Virus record (IMG/VR): IMGVR_UViG_3300043403_000102
Coordinates: 18,089 to 82,088 of that record
Length of the DNA: 64,000 bases
Direction: 5' to 3' (one strand)
Source of the DNA: a virus
A program made the translations under genes and the position numbers. The notes beneath the pieces are model-generated. The model did not search any database and had not been told where the DNA came from. It was given only the letters and a program-made list of their open reading frames with translations. Shown in pieces: positions 1 to 8,550 of this stretch (position 1 is the first letter of the stretch; each line of letters begins with the position of its first letter).

Positions 1-662
1 ACCGCAGGCGTCACCGTCAGGGTGCCGCCGTGGATCTCGTCACCAGGGATGTCCGAGGTGAAGCCCGTGACCAGGCCGACGTAACCGCCAGTGATCGAGA
101 TCGCGATGGGGTTCGCAACCGACACCGGGGTGGGGCGACCGTTGAACAGCTTGCGAGTGAAGCCCGCGAGGTTCACGACAGGGACCGAAGTGCCCGCACC
201 TACGCCGCCCGCCTTGACGACCGTGTTACCGGCCACGTAGCAGTTAAACAGCTTGTCGCGAACGACGCGGTTCAAGCTCTGCCCCGAGTGGAGGCCGAGC
301 TGATGCATGTTGCGCAGGTACTGCGACGCAAGCGTCACGTAGCTGGTGGGCATGCTGGTGTCGATGGTGCTGGCCCACTGCTGAGCCGTGGCTTCCCACT
401 GCTCGATGCCGTAGGAGACAGGCACCGGGTCGTTGCCCGGCTGCAGGGGGCGCGTGGTCGGGGTGATGAGCCCGGCACGCGTGAAGGTCTGGTTGGCGCC
501 AAGGTTCACAGGCCACATCTCCGCCACGGCTTCCATGCGGAAAAGCAGCCGTGGGTACAGGGCATCTCGGAAGACGCGCTGAAGGGTGCGATCCTGGATG
601 GACGCCACGACGCTTGCGTTGAAGCTCGTGACCGCGAGTGACGAATCGGGGAAGTTGGCCAT
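1..662 (-). CDS. major capsid protein (partial, 3' end off window)
   Basis: The reading frame starts at ATG 662 with AGGAG about 12 bases upstream and stays open to the left edge, so the C-terminus is missing. The product begins MANFPDSSLAVTSF. It contains the stretches WEATAQQWASTIDT and TSYVTLASQYLRNMHQLG, followed by a conserved SLNRVVRDKLF helix and a beta-rich part. This pattern fits the coat proteins of tailed phages that assemble with a separate scaffold. It lies directly downstream of the scaffold-like gene, as expected in a head operon. Assignment rests on this pattern and on context, not on a search. About 220 residues are visible. Confidence 0.75.
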   Translation of the reverse strand, partial: MANFPDSSLAVTSFNASVVASIQDRTLQRVFRDALYPRLLFRMEAVAEMWPVNLGANQTFTRAGLITPTTRPLQPGNDPVPVSYGIEQWEATAQQWASTIDTSMPTSYVTLASQYLRNMHQLGLHSGQSLNRVVRDKLFNCYVAGNTVVKAGGVGAGTSVPVVNLAGFTRKLFNGRPTPVSVANPIAISITGGYVGLVTGFTSDIPGDEIHGGTLTVTPA

Positions 663-767
663 GTGAAATTCTTGCTCCTATTTTGTTCCAGCGGAAACGA
701 GTTGTTTGTTTATCGCACGAAGAGAGTGGGTAACGCAAACGATCCGCCCGCCGTCGCGCCCCCGAGA

Positions 768-1538
768 TTACATCCCAGGACGGTAACCGTATGTCCCCTG
801 CATGTGTTTATTGAACGCCGTGGGGGACATCTTGTCCACATCAACCGTACCGCCACCCGGGGTGGTAGGTGTAGGAGTAGGCAAAGACTCCCCCGGTAAT
901 GTGGAGGCTTTGGGGGCGGTGCCCGCAGGGACCGCAACCACAACGGGAGCGGCAGGGGTCACGTTGCCAAACAGATAGGGATGCGTGTTCTTCAACGTCC
1001 CGTAGAACGTCTCAGGGGTCAGCGTGTTGTCCGCCATCACGGCACGCGCGAAAAGCTGCACCGCGAGGGTCGCGCGCTCGTCGTCGGCAACCCCGGCTCG
1101 AAAGGCCGCGCTCTTGATGGCTTGCTCCATCTGGGCGTCCTTCAACCGGCGGGTGTCCTTCTTGTATTTGTTCTCGATGTCCTGGGCCCGCTTGTTGGCC
1201 TCGGCCAGTTGGCGCTCGGCCTTGCGCAGGGCAGCCGCGTGGTCGGCCGCTGCGGCGGGGGTTCCTGCCGGTGCGGCGGGCGTGGCCGCTGCAGCACTAG
1301 AGAGCTTTGCTCGCGCCTCCTCCAAGGTCATCCCCAGCGCTTCACGAGCCAGGGCATTGGAGTCCCGGCGAACGCGTTCCTTGAACGCGCTGACGGGGAT
1401 TCGAATTTCCTTGGGCTTGTTTTTCTGACTCCCAGCAGCAGACACGGGCTTTGCGGCGGCAGGCACAGGGGTGCTCACCGGGGCGGGTGGCTCGGTCGGG
1501 GTTACGGGCTGAGTGGGGTCTTGCGTTGGATCGGGCAT
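768..1538 (-). CDS. capsid assembly scaffolding protein
   Basis: About 256 residues starting MPDPTQDPTQPV. I chose ATG 1538 because AGGAG sits five bases upstream; an in-frame GTG at 1559 has no comparable site. The N-terminus is Pro/Thr/Ala-rich and disordered. The middle, about residues 80-140, is a charged coiled coil (AALRKAERQLAEANKRAQ), and the C-terminal part is again low-complexity with a short terminal segment. This architecture, immediately upstream of the coat gene, is typical of phage scaffolds that guide procapsid assembly and then leave. A protease fusion is not evident. Confidence 0.8.
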   Translation of the reverse strand: MPDPTQDPTQPVTPTEPPAPVSTPVPAAAKPVSAAGSQKNKPKEIRIPVSAFKERVRRDSNALAREALGMTLEEARAKLSSAAAATPAAPAGTPAAAADHAAALRKAERQLAEANKRAQDIENKYKKDTRRLKDAQMEQAIKSAAFRAGVADDERATLAVQLFARAVMADNTLTPETFYGTLKNTHPYLFGNVTPAAPVVVAVPAGTAPKASTLPGESLPTPTPTTPGGGTVDVDKMSPTAFNKHMQGTYGYRPGM

Positions 1539-1624
1539 GGGATTCTCCTGGGTACTCACCGATATTTACCGCTCGGCGGGGGCGTCTTGGAGGGTGGGCG
1601 CGAGGCTTAAGTGAGGGGTAGTTT

Positions 1625-2014
1625 TTAGAGGCTGGCTTCGAGGACCGAGGCCTTGTCAGTGGCGACCGAGTAGGTCACGCTGACAGCGGTGGCGGCGTCG
1701 ATAGGCGAGAACAAGATCTTGGTCGCGCCGTCCCAGATGCACTCGCCGGTCGCTGCGACCTGAGCTCCAGAGCCGGTGATGACGCCACGACGAAGCGTCT
1801 TCACGCCCGTCACGGTTCCCGCAGTCACGTTGACCTGGAACAACCCAGAGGGAGTCGCGGCCATCGTGGCGATGTTGGACGCCGGAACCAAGCCCGCCTC
1901 GGTGGCGGTCATCGACTTGATGAGCTTGGTCAGGAGCTCGCCGATGGGAAGCGCATGAAGCGCGTCTTCGAGCTGGTTCAGGTTGTTGGTATTGAGAACT
2001 TGACGAACGGACAT
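1625..2014 (-). CDS. putative capsid decoration or head protein
   Basis: 129 residues, MSVRQVLNTNNLNQ. After an N-terminal helical part it becomes beta-rich with Thr, Val and Ala (ATPSGLFQVNVTAGTVTGVKTL and later ILFSPIDAATAVSVTYS). It sits between the scaffold and another small beta-rich protein, which suggests a capsid-surface or head-associated virion protein. I do not recognise a specific family. A capsid-stabilising cement role is inference from size, composition and position. Confidence 0.55.
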   Translation of the reverse strand: MSVRQVLNTNNLNQLEDALHALPIGELLTKLIKSMTATEAGLVPASNIATMAATPSGLFQVNVTAGTVTGVKTLRRGVITGSGAQVAATGECIWDGATKILFSPIDAATAVSVTYSVATDKASVLEASL

Positions 2015-2066
2015 GATGGCCTCCTAGAAATTTGAAACGTCTACAAGTCTACTGAATAGGTGGGCG

Positions 2067-2462
2067 TTAAGTAACGTCCCCCGCGATCACGTATTCGAGG
2101 TCTGCGGTACCGACGCACTTGATGCTCGTGACCTCAGAGCCCGCAGAGGGTGTCGAGAGCATGAACAACTCAGATACGGGGAAGGCCTGGTCCGTGCCCG
2201 CCGCGCTGGTCAGCTTTACAACCAGTGACCCCCCGCGAACGCGCATGACAATCACGCGTACCTTCGTGATCGTTTCTAAGGCGATCACGAAGGGCGCTAG
2301 GTCCGTGGCCCCGTTGATTGTCGGCCGTGCGCCCTTGCTGGACCCGTAAGTGCCAGTGAACGACGTGTTCAGCAGCTCGGTCAGGCTCGGGGACGAGATC
2401 GAACTTTGCGCGGGAGATCCATTGATGGACCCCGTGTGTTGCATGACCGACGGGCTGGCCAC
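2067..2462 (-). CDS. hypothetical structural protein of head module
   Basis: 131 residues, MASPSVMQHTGSINGS. The first 55 residues are Ser/Thr/Gly-rich, and the rest forms alternating beta segments (VRVIVMRVRGGSLVVKLTSAAG; FMLSTPSAGSEVTSIKCVG). The composition resembles small virion-surface proteins such as the one at 54174-54545, but I see no clear homology between them. It is co-directional with the capsid genes. Function is unknown; a head or decoration protein is the best guess. Confidence 0.5.
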   Translation of the reverse strand: MASPSVMQHTGSINGSPAQSSISSPSLTELLNTSFTGTYGSSKGARPTINGATDLAPFVIALETITKVRVIVMRVRGGSLVVKLTSAAGTDQAFPVSELFMLSTPSAGSEVTSIKCVGTADLEYVIAGDVT

Positions 2463-2473
2463 GGGGGGTTACC

Positions 2474-2647
2474 TCAGCCCCCGACCGATTTGAGGCCCTT
2501 GCCAGCGAGAGGCGTCTCGCGGACCGGGTTCAGGCTCGTGCCCCAGGCGTCCGCTTCGGACTGCTTGGGCGCCGCGGGGGTCTTGGCAGGATCGCCGTGA
2601 GCGCGATCGTATTCGTCAGTCGTCAGCTTGGGTTCGGGTTCGCTCAT
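2474..2647 (-). CDS. small hypothetical protein, 57 aa
   Basis: A short frame starting MSEPEPKLTTDEYDRA and ending KGLKSVGG, with GGAG seven bases before the ATG. The product is hydrophilic and Pro/Ala/Asp-rich, with no membrane segment or cysteine. It fills the gap between two clear genes on the same strand with normal spacing, which supports it as a gene. No function can be proposed. Confidence 0.6.
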   Translation of the reverse strand: MSEPEPKLTTDEYDRAHGDPAKTPAAPKQSEADAWGTSLNPVRETPLAGKGLKSVGG

Positions 2648-2677
2648 GGGAAGGCTCCAGTTGGGAAAGGGTTAGGG

Positions 2678-3043
2678 TCAGTCGTTACCGTCGCCGGACT
2701 CGTCAGCAGCACTCGCCGCGAGTTCTTCCTCGCTGATGAGCTCATCAGACAGGGCGCTGGCCTCCTCGGCGTGGGCCCGGAAGTCCTCGACCGCTTTGCC
2801 CAGCTTGCCGATGTCGACGTCCGTATCCGTGTCGGCCTTCAGCAGAGCATCGATTCGGTCGGCCATCGTGGCCATGTCCGCCGACAGAGTCAGCAGGGCC
2901 TCGCCCGTGACCGTGGGCGCGGGCTCGCCGCCACCCTCGTCACCGTCAGGCTCACCGCCGCCACCGGCACCAAAGTCTTCACCGACGGGGCCTTGAGCGG
3001 CGTTGCGGGCGGCCCAGTTTTTCAAGTCTTCGGGATTCATCAT
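2678..3043 (-). CDS. acidic head-module protein
   Basis: About 120 residues, strongly acidic. It has a Gly/Glu/Asp-rich linker (GAGGGGEPDGDEGGGEP) at residues 25-42, then a predicted amphipathic helix with LSADMATMADRIDALLKA, and an acidic tail ending DESGDGND. Two adjacent ATGs exist (3043 and 3040). It could be an assembly chaperone, a second scaffold-like factor or a head completion factor; nothing visible distinguishes these. Confidence 0.5.
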   Translation of the reverse strand: MMNPEDLKNWAARNAAQGPVGEDFGAGGGGEPDGDEGGGEPAPTVTGEALLTLSADMATMADRIDALLKADTDTDVDIGKLGKAVEDFRAHAEEASALSDELISEEELAASAADESGDGND

Positions 3044-3076
3044 CGGAGAGTCTCGCTTGTGAGAGGGGGAAAAGGG

Positions 3077-3247
3077 TTAGCGCTTCAAACCAGAGGCAGG
3101 CGCGGGGCCTGCCGGGGGATTCGACACGTTGATGTCGTACGTGGGGGCCGCGGGGAGGGTGCTGCCCTTGGCGGCCTGCTCGACGACGGCGTCATCGAAG
3201 TTGGCCTTGTTGTTCTTCTGCAAAGCGATCTCGCGTGGGCTGGGCAT
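3077..3247 (-). CDS. small hypothetical protein, 56 aa
   Basis: Starts MPSPREIALQKNNKAN and ends PAPASGLKR. Its ATG overlaps the stop of the gene at 3247-3453 (TAATG), a coupling seen throughout this genome. The product is hydrophilic with a short N-terminal helix and a Pro/Ala tail. Function unknown. Confidence 0.6.
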   Translation of the reverse strand: MPSPREIALQKNNKANFDDAVVEQAAKGSTLPAAPTYDINVSNPPAGPAPASGLKR

Positions 3248-3453
3248 TACCGACCTCCGGTCAGGTTCTTAAAAGGCGTCGAGTCAACGACAGGGGCGCC
3301 GCTCTCGGTGGGGTCATCCGACAACCCGCCGGACTGGATGCGCTCCATGTCCGAGGCGAACGTGTTCTGCCTCATCGGGACATAGGGGCTCGTTGGATCG
3401 GAGGGGTGCCCGTCCAGGGTTTGCGATTGAGGAGGACCTTTAGATGCAGCCAT
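3247..3453 (-). CDS. small hypothetical protein, 68 aa
   Basis: MAASKGPPQSQTLDGH..., a proline- and serine-rich, probably disordered protein with no cysteines or membrane segment. It is coupled by TAATG to the next small gene downstream. Clusters of such short disordered genes between the MuF gene and the scaffold often encode minor head proteins, but this is inference. Confidence 0.55.
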   Translation of the reverse strand: MAASKGPPQSQTLDGHPSDPTSPYVPMRQNTFASDMERIQSGGLSDDPTESGAPVVDSTPFKNLTGGR

Positions 3454-3459
3454 GATGAT

Positions 3460-3765
3460 TCACTCCTCCGCGATGTTCGCGACCAGATAGAGCAACAACG
3501 CCAGCTTATCAGGGTTTTTGATTGTTCCCAAGCGGCTCACCATATCGCTGCATTGAGCCATGTCCGGCTTCAAAGCAGAGAGCCCCTCGACCAGGGCCTC
3601 CAGCTTCGGGTTCTCCCCCAGCAAACTGACAACGGTATCCATCGACACCAGCGGCTCGGTCTGAGGGATGGCTTTGGACATCGCAAGCAACTGCCCATCA
3701 TGGACCTCGTCCTCAAGACGACGTGATGCCCAATCGGCTAACGGCTCGTCTGTTGAGTTCCACAC
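3460..3765 (-). CDS. hypothetical protein, helical
   Basis: 101 residues if translation starts at GTG 3765; an internal ATG at 3681 would give a shorter form, and neither has a strong ribosome site. The C-terminal 60 residues are helical (LEALVEGLSALKPDMAQCSDMVSRL, then KLALLLYLVANIAEE). It lies between the MuF gene and small head genes. Function unknown. Confidence 0.5.
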   Translation of the reverse strand: MWNSTDEPLADWASRRLEDEVHDGQLLAMSKAIPQTEPLVSMDTVVSLLGENPKLEALVEGLSALKPDMAQCSDMVSRLGTIKNPDKLALLLYLVANIAEE

Positions 3766-3788
3766 GGTGATTGAGGTTGCTCTGAGAT

Positions 3789-4715
3789 TCAGGGCAGTGT
3801 CAAGCCCTGCGGCACTTCGGCAGTCACGTCACCAGGCCCATCATCATCGGGCCTTGTGACCGAGCTGTTCTGCCATGAGGGGGACCAAGGGATCACGACA
3901 GCACGATCATTGGGCCTGCCCGGAGGCATCATAAAAGGCGGATACCCCTTCTTTCCAGGGGGTGGCGTGTACACGAAGGGATCTCCCATGTCCCTCACTT
4001 GCCCATGCAGTCTCTTCGAGTCGTCGCCCGTTCGGTCGTCGAAAGTCTCGATGAGCTTGCGCTGGAGCTTGGGGATCTCTTCTTGAACCTTCCTCATCGT
4101 GGCGTACTGCGTGACCCCGTAACTGTGGCTGAGCTCCGTTCGAACTATGCGTTCGGCACGCCACCGCTGGGCAGCGAACACTCCGTCGGTACCCACCACG
4201 CGGTCGATGGCCTCGTCGACACCCTCGCCCGAGATGATGGACTTAGCCATCTGCATCTTGACCTGCTCGACCACGGGCTTGGTGTAGTAGGCCTCGGACT
4301 TTTTATATCGATTCAGCAGCGCGGGGTGAACGTCTTTATAGACGCCGCGAAGGACTGCAGCCTGCTCGACCTGTAACACGGGTGCGTGTCCGACGAACTG
4401 CTTTTCCAGGGCTTTTACCGAATAAACCGTGTGATGCGCACCCAGAGCACTGGCCTGTGCCCCGGTGGAATCGAGGTGCCCGACGAGCTTATTCCCGAAC
4501 TGCTGGATGCCTGCTTTGAGCTGGAGCATGACAAGGCGGGCGTGATAGGCGCTGAAGGACTCGCCCATGCCCCGCTTGACGAGGGCACGCAGCTTGGCCT
4601 CCATCTCGGCGCGCACCTCCTCGTACATGGGGGCCATCTTTCGGATCCCCCTAAGCTCAATGATGCCCTTGATCTGGGCACGCTGCAGCTTCAGGACCTT
4701 GTCGAGTGCGGTCAC
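3789..4715 (-). CDS. phage head morphogenesis protein, MuF/SPP1 gp7-like
   Basis: 308 residues from GTG 4715, whose GTGA overlaps the stop of the upstream endonuclease. The N-terminal two thirds is helical. Residues about 185-285 carry the MuF signature: AERIVRTELSHSYGVTQ, then FDDRTGDDSKRLHGQV, DPF and RPNDRA. Members of this family bind the portal or enter the capsid with the genome. Position just downstream of portal and upstream of scaffold agrees. The C-terminus is a short Pro/Asp-rich tail. Confidence 0.85.
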   Translation of the reverse strand: MTALDKVLKLQRAQIKGIIELRGIRKMAPMYEEVRAEMEAKLRALVKRGMGESFSAYHARLVMLQLKAGIQQFGNKLVGHLDSTGAQASALGAHHTVYSVKALEKQFVGHAPVLQVEQAAVLRGVYKDVHPALLNRYKKSEAYYTKPVVEQVKMQMAKSIISGEGVDEAIDRVVGTDGVFAAQRWRAERIVRTELSHSYGVTQYATMRKVQEEIPKLQRKLIETFDDRTGDDSKRLHGQVRDMGDPFVYTPPPGKKGYPPFMMPPGRPNDRAVVIPWSPSWQNSSVTRPDDDGPGDVTAEVPQGLTLP

Positions 4716-5566
4716 GGTTTCAGCTCTGGCGGCTTCTTTCCGTCTTCGATGGCGTTCTCACGCTTTATGCGCGCGATGTCGCTATCGCCAATCAACACCA
4801 GGGGGAGGGGAAGTACCCCGCGAGCGAAATGAATCTTCGTGATCTTCTTTTCATCGCCCGGTTTCACCCTTTCAAAACGATGAACTTCTACATACGCCTC
4901 GCCCAACGGGCTGCGCACCCAGAAATCAGGCGTGTACAATCTGCCGTCGCCGAGATCGAATTGCTGCGGCTCGTATTTCCAGGCGCACCCGAGCACATCC
5001 AGTCTTTCGGCAAACGCCACTTCCCACGTCGAGCGCATTTTCACGCCACCGTATTTTACCCAAACGATCGGCCGCACGGCCCCCCGCTTTTTCATCGCCT
5101 CCTTAAACACCGGACCGCGAACGAACTGACGCATGCGGTCTCGGCGCGCCTCATCCGACCAAATTCGGCGCGCCACCGCCGACCTAAGCTTTTGGTACTC
5201 GGGCGTGCGCACGCTCGCCAGGTGCCTGTCGCGGTGCTCCGGGTTCTTCCACGAGCGCTGCGATCTTGTCCTTTGAGCATCTCGCGCCCCTGGTACTGCC
5301 CACTGGCTTTTGGCGCTTTCCGAATACGCCTTCGAGGCACCCGCTTTAGAGCACGCGGGGGAGCAGTATTTTGTGACTCCTAATCGACTGGGAAACACCC
5401 GAAACTCCGCAGCGCATTCAGAGCACGCCGCATAAACAACAGGCTTTAAAGCCCCCCCGCGCTTCCCCGCGTGGCAACAAGACGGAGAGCAATACCGATA
5501 GACGTGCGAGGGCCCTCTCTTCTGCGCGACCTTCCCGCCGCAAGATACGCAAGCCGTGTAGATCAT
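4712..5566 (-). CDS. homing-type endonuclease (zinc fingers + PD-(D/E)XK/Vsr-like domain)
   Basis: 284 residues. Two Cys4 knuckles occur at the N-terminus (CVSCGG with YCSPSC, then CSECAA with YCSPAC). A basic repetitive linker rich in Arg and Trp (residues about 85-165) resembles DNA-binding modules of homing enzymes. The C-terminal domain has RSTWEVAFAERLD, WKYEPQQFDLGDGRLYTPDFW and EAYVEVH, the pattern of phage EDxHD/Vsr-type nucleases. It sits between MuF and an HNH gene with 4-base overlaps at both ends, so it reads as a mobile nuclease integrated into the head operon. A resident packaging role is the alternative. Confidence 0.8.
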   Translation of the reverse strand: MIYTACVSCGGKVAQKRGPSHVYRYCSPSCCHAGKRGGALKPVVYAACSECAAEFRVFPSRLGVTKYCSPACSKAGASKAYSESAKSQWAVPGARDAQRTRSQRSWKNPEHRDRHLASVRTPEYQKLRSAVARRIWSDEARRDRMRQFVRGPVFKEAMKKRGAVRPIVWVKYGGVKMRSTWEVAFAERLDVLGCAWKYEPQQFDLGDGRLYTPDFWVRSPLGEAYVEVHRFERVKPGDEKKITKIHFARGVLPLPLVLIGDSDIARIKRENAIEDGKKPPELKP

Positions 5567-5994
5567 TTGGTCATCGGCGGGGGAGATTTATCGGCATCCA
5601 GGGCGTCTTCTCGCGCATGGCAGAGGTCATGGTGGCGTGCACACAAGACGTGAAGGCTGTCGAGGTCATCGCCTTTGGGCTTCTTGGCCTGGGCCTTGAG
5701 CCACTTGTCGGCCTCGGGATCTTCGGCAATCTCTTTCTTGTGTCCGGCGATGTGGTCGAGGTCGAGGTTTTCCTTCGGGGCCTTGCAGCCGGGGATCTGA
5801 CAGGTCCACTTGTCCCGCTGGAACACGGCGAGGGCCAGCTTAGGGTCGAGACCTCCCTTGCCGTTGTTCTTGAGGGTGGCCCCTGCGGCCTTGGCCTCGG
5901 CTTGAATCTGCCCGACGGTGTCGAGCTTCTCGGCCAGGCGAAAGGCCGTGTTCTTGAGGTGCCTGGCTGCCCAGGGAGGAAGTACGCGCGGCAT
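5563..5994 (-). CDS. HNH endonuclease
   Basis: 143 residues. The HNH core is visible: LAVFQRDKWTCQIPGC (zinc Cys pair), LDLDHIAGH (first His) and LHVLCARHHDLCH (second zinc pair and His). HNH nucleases near portal and terminase genes can assist packaging in HK97-like phages, but the neighbouring Vsr-like gene makes a mobile origin also plausible. The N-terminal 50 residues are basic and probably bind DNA. Confidence 0.85.
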   Translation of the reverse strand: MPRVLPPWAARHLKNTAFRLAEKLDTVGQIQAEAKAAGATLKNNGKGGLDPKLALAVFQRDKWTCQIPGCKAPKENLDLDHIAGHKKEIAEDPEADKWLKAQAKKPKGDDLDSLHVLCARHHDLCHAREDALDADKSPPPMTK

Positions 5995-5997
5995 GGG

Positions 5998-6501
5998 TTA
6001 GCTCCCGGCTAAAGGGGCAATCTTAACCGCCGGACGATGCGCGGCCGACGTGAAGGCCCTTGGAGAAGGCTGGTTCATCGACTGTGAGAACAAAGCATCA
6101 CCGCGAAGCGCCTCGAGCGTCTCGGGGCTGGGTTGCCCATTCATCGAGTCGTAGCCGCTGTCCGCCACCAGCTCGGGGACGTTCGCCAGCATGGCCGCAT
6201 AGGTGTCGACGTTCCCAGGCTTCACCAGTTCGCAGGAAGTGAACTCCTTAGGAGCTGCGGCCACTCGACGCATGGGCTGAGGATACGCGGCGGGTGCGGC
6301 GACCTGAGCCTGTCCTTGCCCCAGGGGAACTAGGACAAACCCATACTGGGGGTTCGGGACGTACCCGTACCCGGGGGGCGGCGGCGGGAGCTCGCCCGGG
6401 GAATTAACTGGTGGGGCCTGAACCGCGGCGCGCGGCTGGGGAGCGGGGGCCTTCGAGGGGCCGCGCCCGGTGTGACGTGAAGCCCAGTCTTTAAAGTCCA
6501 T
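5998..6501 (-). CDS. proline-rich head-module protein
   Basis: 167 residues starting MDFKDWASRHTGRG; ATG 6501 is preceded by GGAGGA. Residues 18-75 are a Pro/Ala/Gly/Tyr-rich disordered region (PPPPPGYGYVPNPQYG). The rest is mixed, including ANVPELVADSGYDSMNG. The N-terminal DFKDWA resembles the NPEDLKNWA start of the acidic protein at 2678-3043, so both may share a short docking peptide. It overlaps the HAD gene by 11 bases. Function unknown; likely a minor virion protein. Confidence 0.55.
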   Translation of the reverse strand: MDFKDWASRHTGRGPSKAPAPQPRAAVQAPPVNSPGELPPPPPGYGYVPNPQYGFVLVPLGQGQAQVAAPAAYPQPMRRVAAAPKEFTSCELVKPGNVDTYAAMLANVPELVADSGYDSMNGQPSPETLEALRGDALFSQSMNQPSPRAFTSAAHRPAVKIAPLAGS

Positions 6502-6889
6502 TGAGGGTTCCTCCGGTGATGGTGGTGACGAGCGCTTGCCAGTCTGGGGGTTCGGCCAGGTTGTCCACGTAGACGTCGGCCACGGGCTTCCCGGGGGCCT
6601 GCCAAACGACATCAAAGAGGCTCCACAACTGCGCGGCTTTCAGGGCCGTGCGCATCTCGTTGAACCAGGCCCACTGGGTTTCGACCCGCGCGGGGACGGC
6701 CCCGTAGGACCAGAACCGCTGTTCCTCGTCGAGGAGCTGGGGCGAGTCGTCGCAGGGGTTGCATCGACATGACCACAGGATCAGCCGACACCCGGCCGTG
6801 TGGAGGGCCTTGATGGCGGCGACCGCGGCGGGCTTGGGCACGCCGTTCGAGGCGATGGTGCCGTCGAAGTCTATGGCGAGCGTGGACAT
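6491..6889 (-). CDS. HAD-superfamily phosphatase-like protein
   Basis: About 132 residues, MSTLAIDFDGTIA. The DFDGT sequence is HAD motif I with the nucleophile and acid/base aspartates. LILWSCR fits motif II, and VDVYVDNLAE near the end fits motif III/IV. The ATG overlaps the portal stop (TGATG). A small HAD with no large cap domain would dephosphorylate a nucleotide, sugar phosphate or protein; the substrate is not readable. Its place between portal and minor head genes is unusual. Confidence 0.75.
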   Translation of the reverse strand: MSTLAIDFDGTIASNGVPKPAAVAAIKALHTAGCRLILWSCRCNPCDDSPQLLDEEQRFWSYGAVPARVETQWAWFNEMRTALKAAQLWSLFDVVWQAPGKPVADVYVDNLAEPPDWQALVTTITGGTLNGL

Positions 6890-8547
6890 CACAGCGGTGC
6901 GTCCATGCCCCCGAAGCCGCCCCCGGTCATGCTGTCCATCTCGGCCTTCTGCTGCTCGGCGATCCTGGCTTCCATCCCGGCGACGTCGCGCACGTCGAAC
7001 ACGGGGGCCGCGCTCTTAACGGCGGTCTCCTGGTCGATGAGGCCCCCGGCCTTGGCCGCGACGATGTTGCCGATTACCTTCTGGTCGTCGTCGACGGTGG
7101 GCTGGAAGTACGGCCCCCATTGAAGCGCCAGATACCCACCGGGCCCGAGGGTCTGCTGGCCCATGGTACCGTCGGGGAGCTTGCGAGGCGGGAGCTTGAA
7201 GGCGTTCTTCAGGACGCGGGGGGCCCCCGTCGCTGCGTCGGGTTCCAGGGGAAACTCTTGGCCTAGGAGATGACGGGCCATCTTCTCGACGATGAGCAGC
7301 AACGGAATCATGCCGAGGTCGCCGTATTGGGCTCGCAGGTCGTCGGACTTCTCGAGCATGGGTGCATAGATGTATTCGATGGCCTTGGCCGACTGGGCGG
7401 CCCCCGAGATGGTTTGGGGGTCGACCATCACGCACCGAACGACGTCGAGGGTGTTCTGCTTCAACCGGTCGAAAAACTCCTGCCCGGCCTTGACGCCAGA
7501 GCCCGTGATCTCGAGAAAGTTGGCGGTGCCACCGGGGCCTACGTTAAGGGCGCCCGCGCTACCGGTGCGCACGCTGCCGCCTTGGGAGGCCATGACCTTG
7601 GGATCCACGCCCAGCACCAGCGTGGGGTCCAGGTTCGCCAGGATGGCCTGGTTGATCTGACTGATGATGCGGTCCATCGTGTCGAAGTTCTGCCAGGACC
7701 CGTGGCAGTCCGGGTGACCGTCTTCGCTCTCGGTGACGGGGAGGTTCTGAATCCAAACCCCGGGAAAGAACCCGAGGTTGTGTTCGACTTGGTCTTCGAC
7801 CTCCCACTCGAACGAGGCATCGTCTGTGAGCTGCACGGGCTTGTAGACGATGTCGTGCTCGGAGGTGATGATGCGGCGGTAGAGGAAGTCCACGATCTCG
7901 GTGCCGTCGACGTTGCCCTGCTTATCGTAGTGGTCGACCTCGACGGGGTACCGATATGACTTCAGCACCGCGGCGGGCGTGAAGGTGCGGCGGTCCTTCC
8001 ACATGATCTGAAGGTGCTTGGGGTTATGGACCTCAAGGCTGAATTTCCCTTCGCGAACGTGGGCCGTGACCAGGACGGAGCCGCAGGACCCGCCGATGGT
8101 GCGGGCCTCGCGCATCTTGGCGGTGAAGCGCATCTGCTCCATAGCGGCAAGCAAGAACTGCTCGGTGTCGGGGTCACCCTCGACCGTGAGCTTGGGCTTG
8201 CGCGTCTCCCCGAACAGGAGGCCCGTGAACCTATCGACGACGGCCTTGCACAGGTGGTACGGGGCGGTGGGACGTTTGCCACGCACGCTCATGGACATGG
8301 CGGGCTGGGTAAACCCGTTGGGTACTAAGATCTCAGGGGACACCGTTTCGAGGTTGTCCGCATTCATCCCCCACCAGTCGAGCTTCAGGTGGTTGTACTG
8401 GGTCGTGTCATAGAACGCCTGGTAGCGTTCGATTTGCTTGAAGCGCCTCGTCTCCCCAAGGACGGCGTTCGACTGCAGCACCTCGACGAGTTGGAAGTTC
8501 CGCTTGATGGGCGTTGTGGGGGCTGCCCCGCCGACGAGAGTGCTCAT
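6889..8547 (-). CDS. portal protein
   Basis: 552 residues. It has a helical N-terminus, the conserved clip/wing region (RIITSEHDIVYK; FFPGVWIQNLPVTE), a long helix-rich stem (SWQNFDTMDRIISQINQAI) and a C-terminal Gly/Met tail. Length and the KAVVDRFTGLLFGE and EMARHLLGQEF-type segments fit SPP1/T7-size portals. It lies upstream of HAD, HNH and MuF genes, as in many head modules. The dodecameric portal is the packaging channel and joins the tail. Confidence 0.85.
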   Translation of the reverse strand: MSTLVGGAAPTTPIKRNFQLVEVLQSNAVLGETRRFKQIERYQAFYDTTQYNHLKLDWWGMNADNLETVSPEILVPNGFTQPAMSMSVRGKRPTAPYHLCKAVVDRFTGLLFGETRKPKLTVEGDPDTEQFLLAAMEQMRFTAKMREARTIGGSCGSVLVTAHVREGKFSLEVHNPKHLQIMWKDRRTFTPAAVLKSYRYPVEVDHYDKQGNVDGTEIVDFLYRRIITSEHDIVYKPVQLTDDASFEWEVEDQVEHNLGFFPGVWIQNLPVTESEDGHPDCHGSWQNFDTMDRIISQINQAILANLDPTLVLGVDPKVMASQGGSVRTGSAGALNVGPGGTANFLEITGSGVKAGQEFFDRLKQNTLDVVRCVMVDPQTISGAAQSAKAIEYIYAPMLEKSDDLRAQYGDLGMIPLLLIVEKMARHLLGQEFPLEPDAATGAPRVLKNAFKLPPRKLPDGTMGQQTLGPGGYLALQWGPYFQPTVDDDQKVIGNIVAAKAGGLIDQETAVKSAAPVFDVRDVAGMEARIAEQQKAEMDSMTGGGFGGMDAPL

Positions 8548-8550
8548 GGC

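Noticed and set aside
1538-1565. Tenth copy of the promoter motif near 1550 (TAAATATC)
   Set aside because: The box TAAATA is present but the GTAAAC half is missing at the right spacing, and the scaffold gene has its own AGGAG ribosome site.
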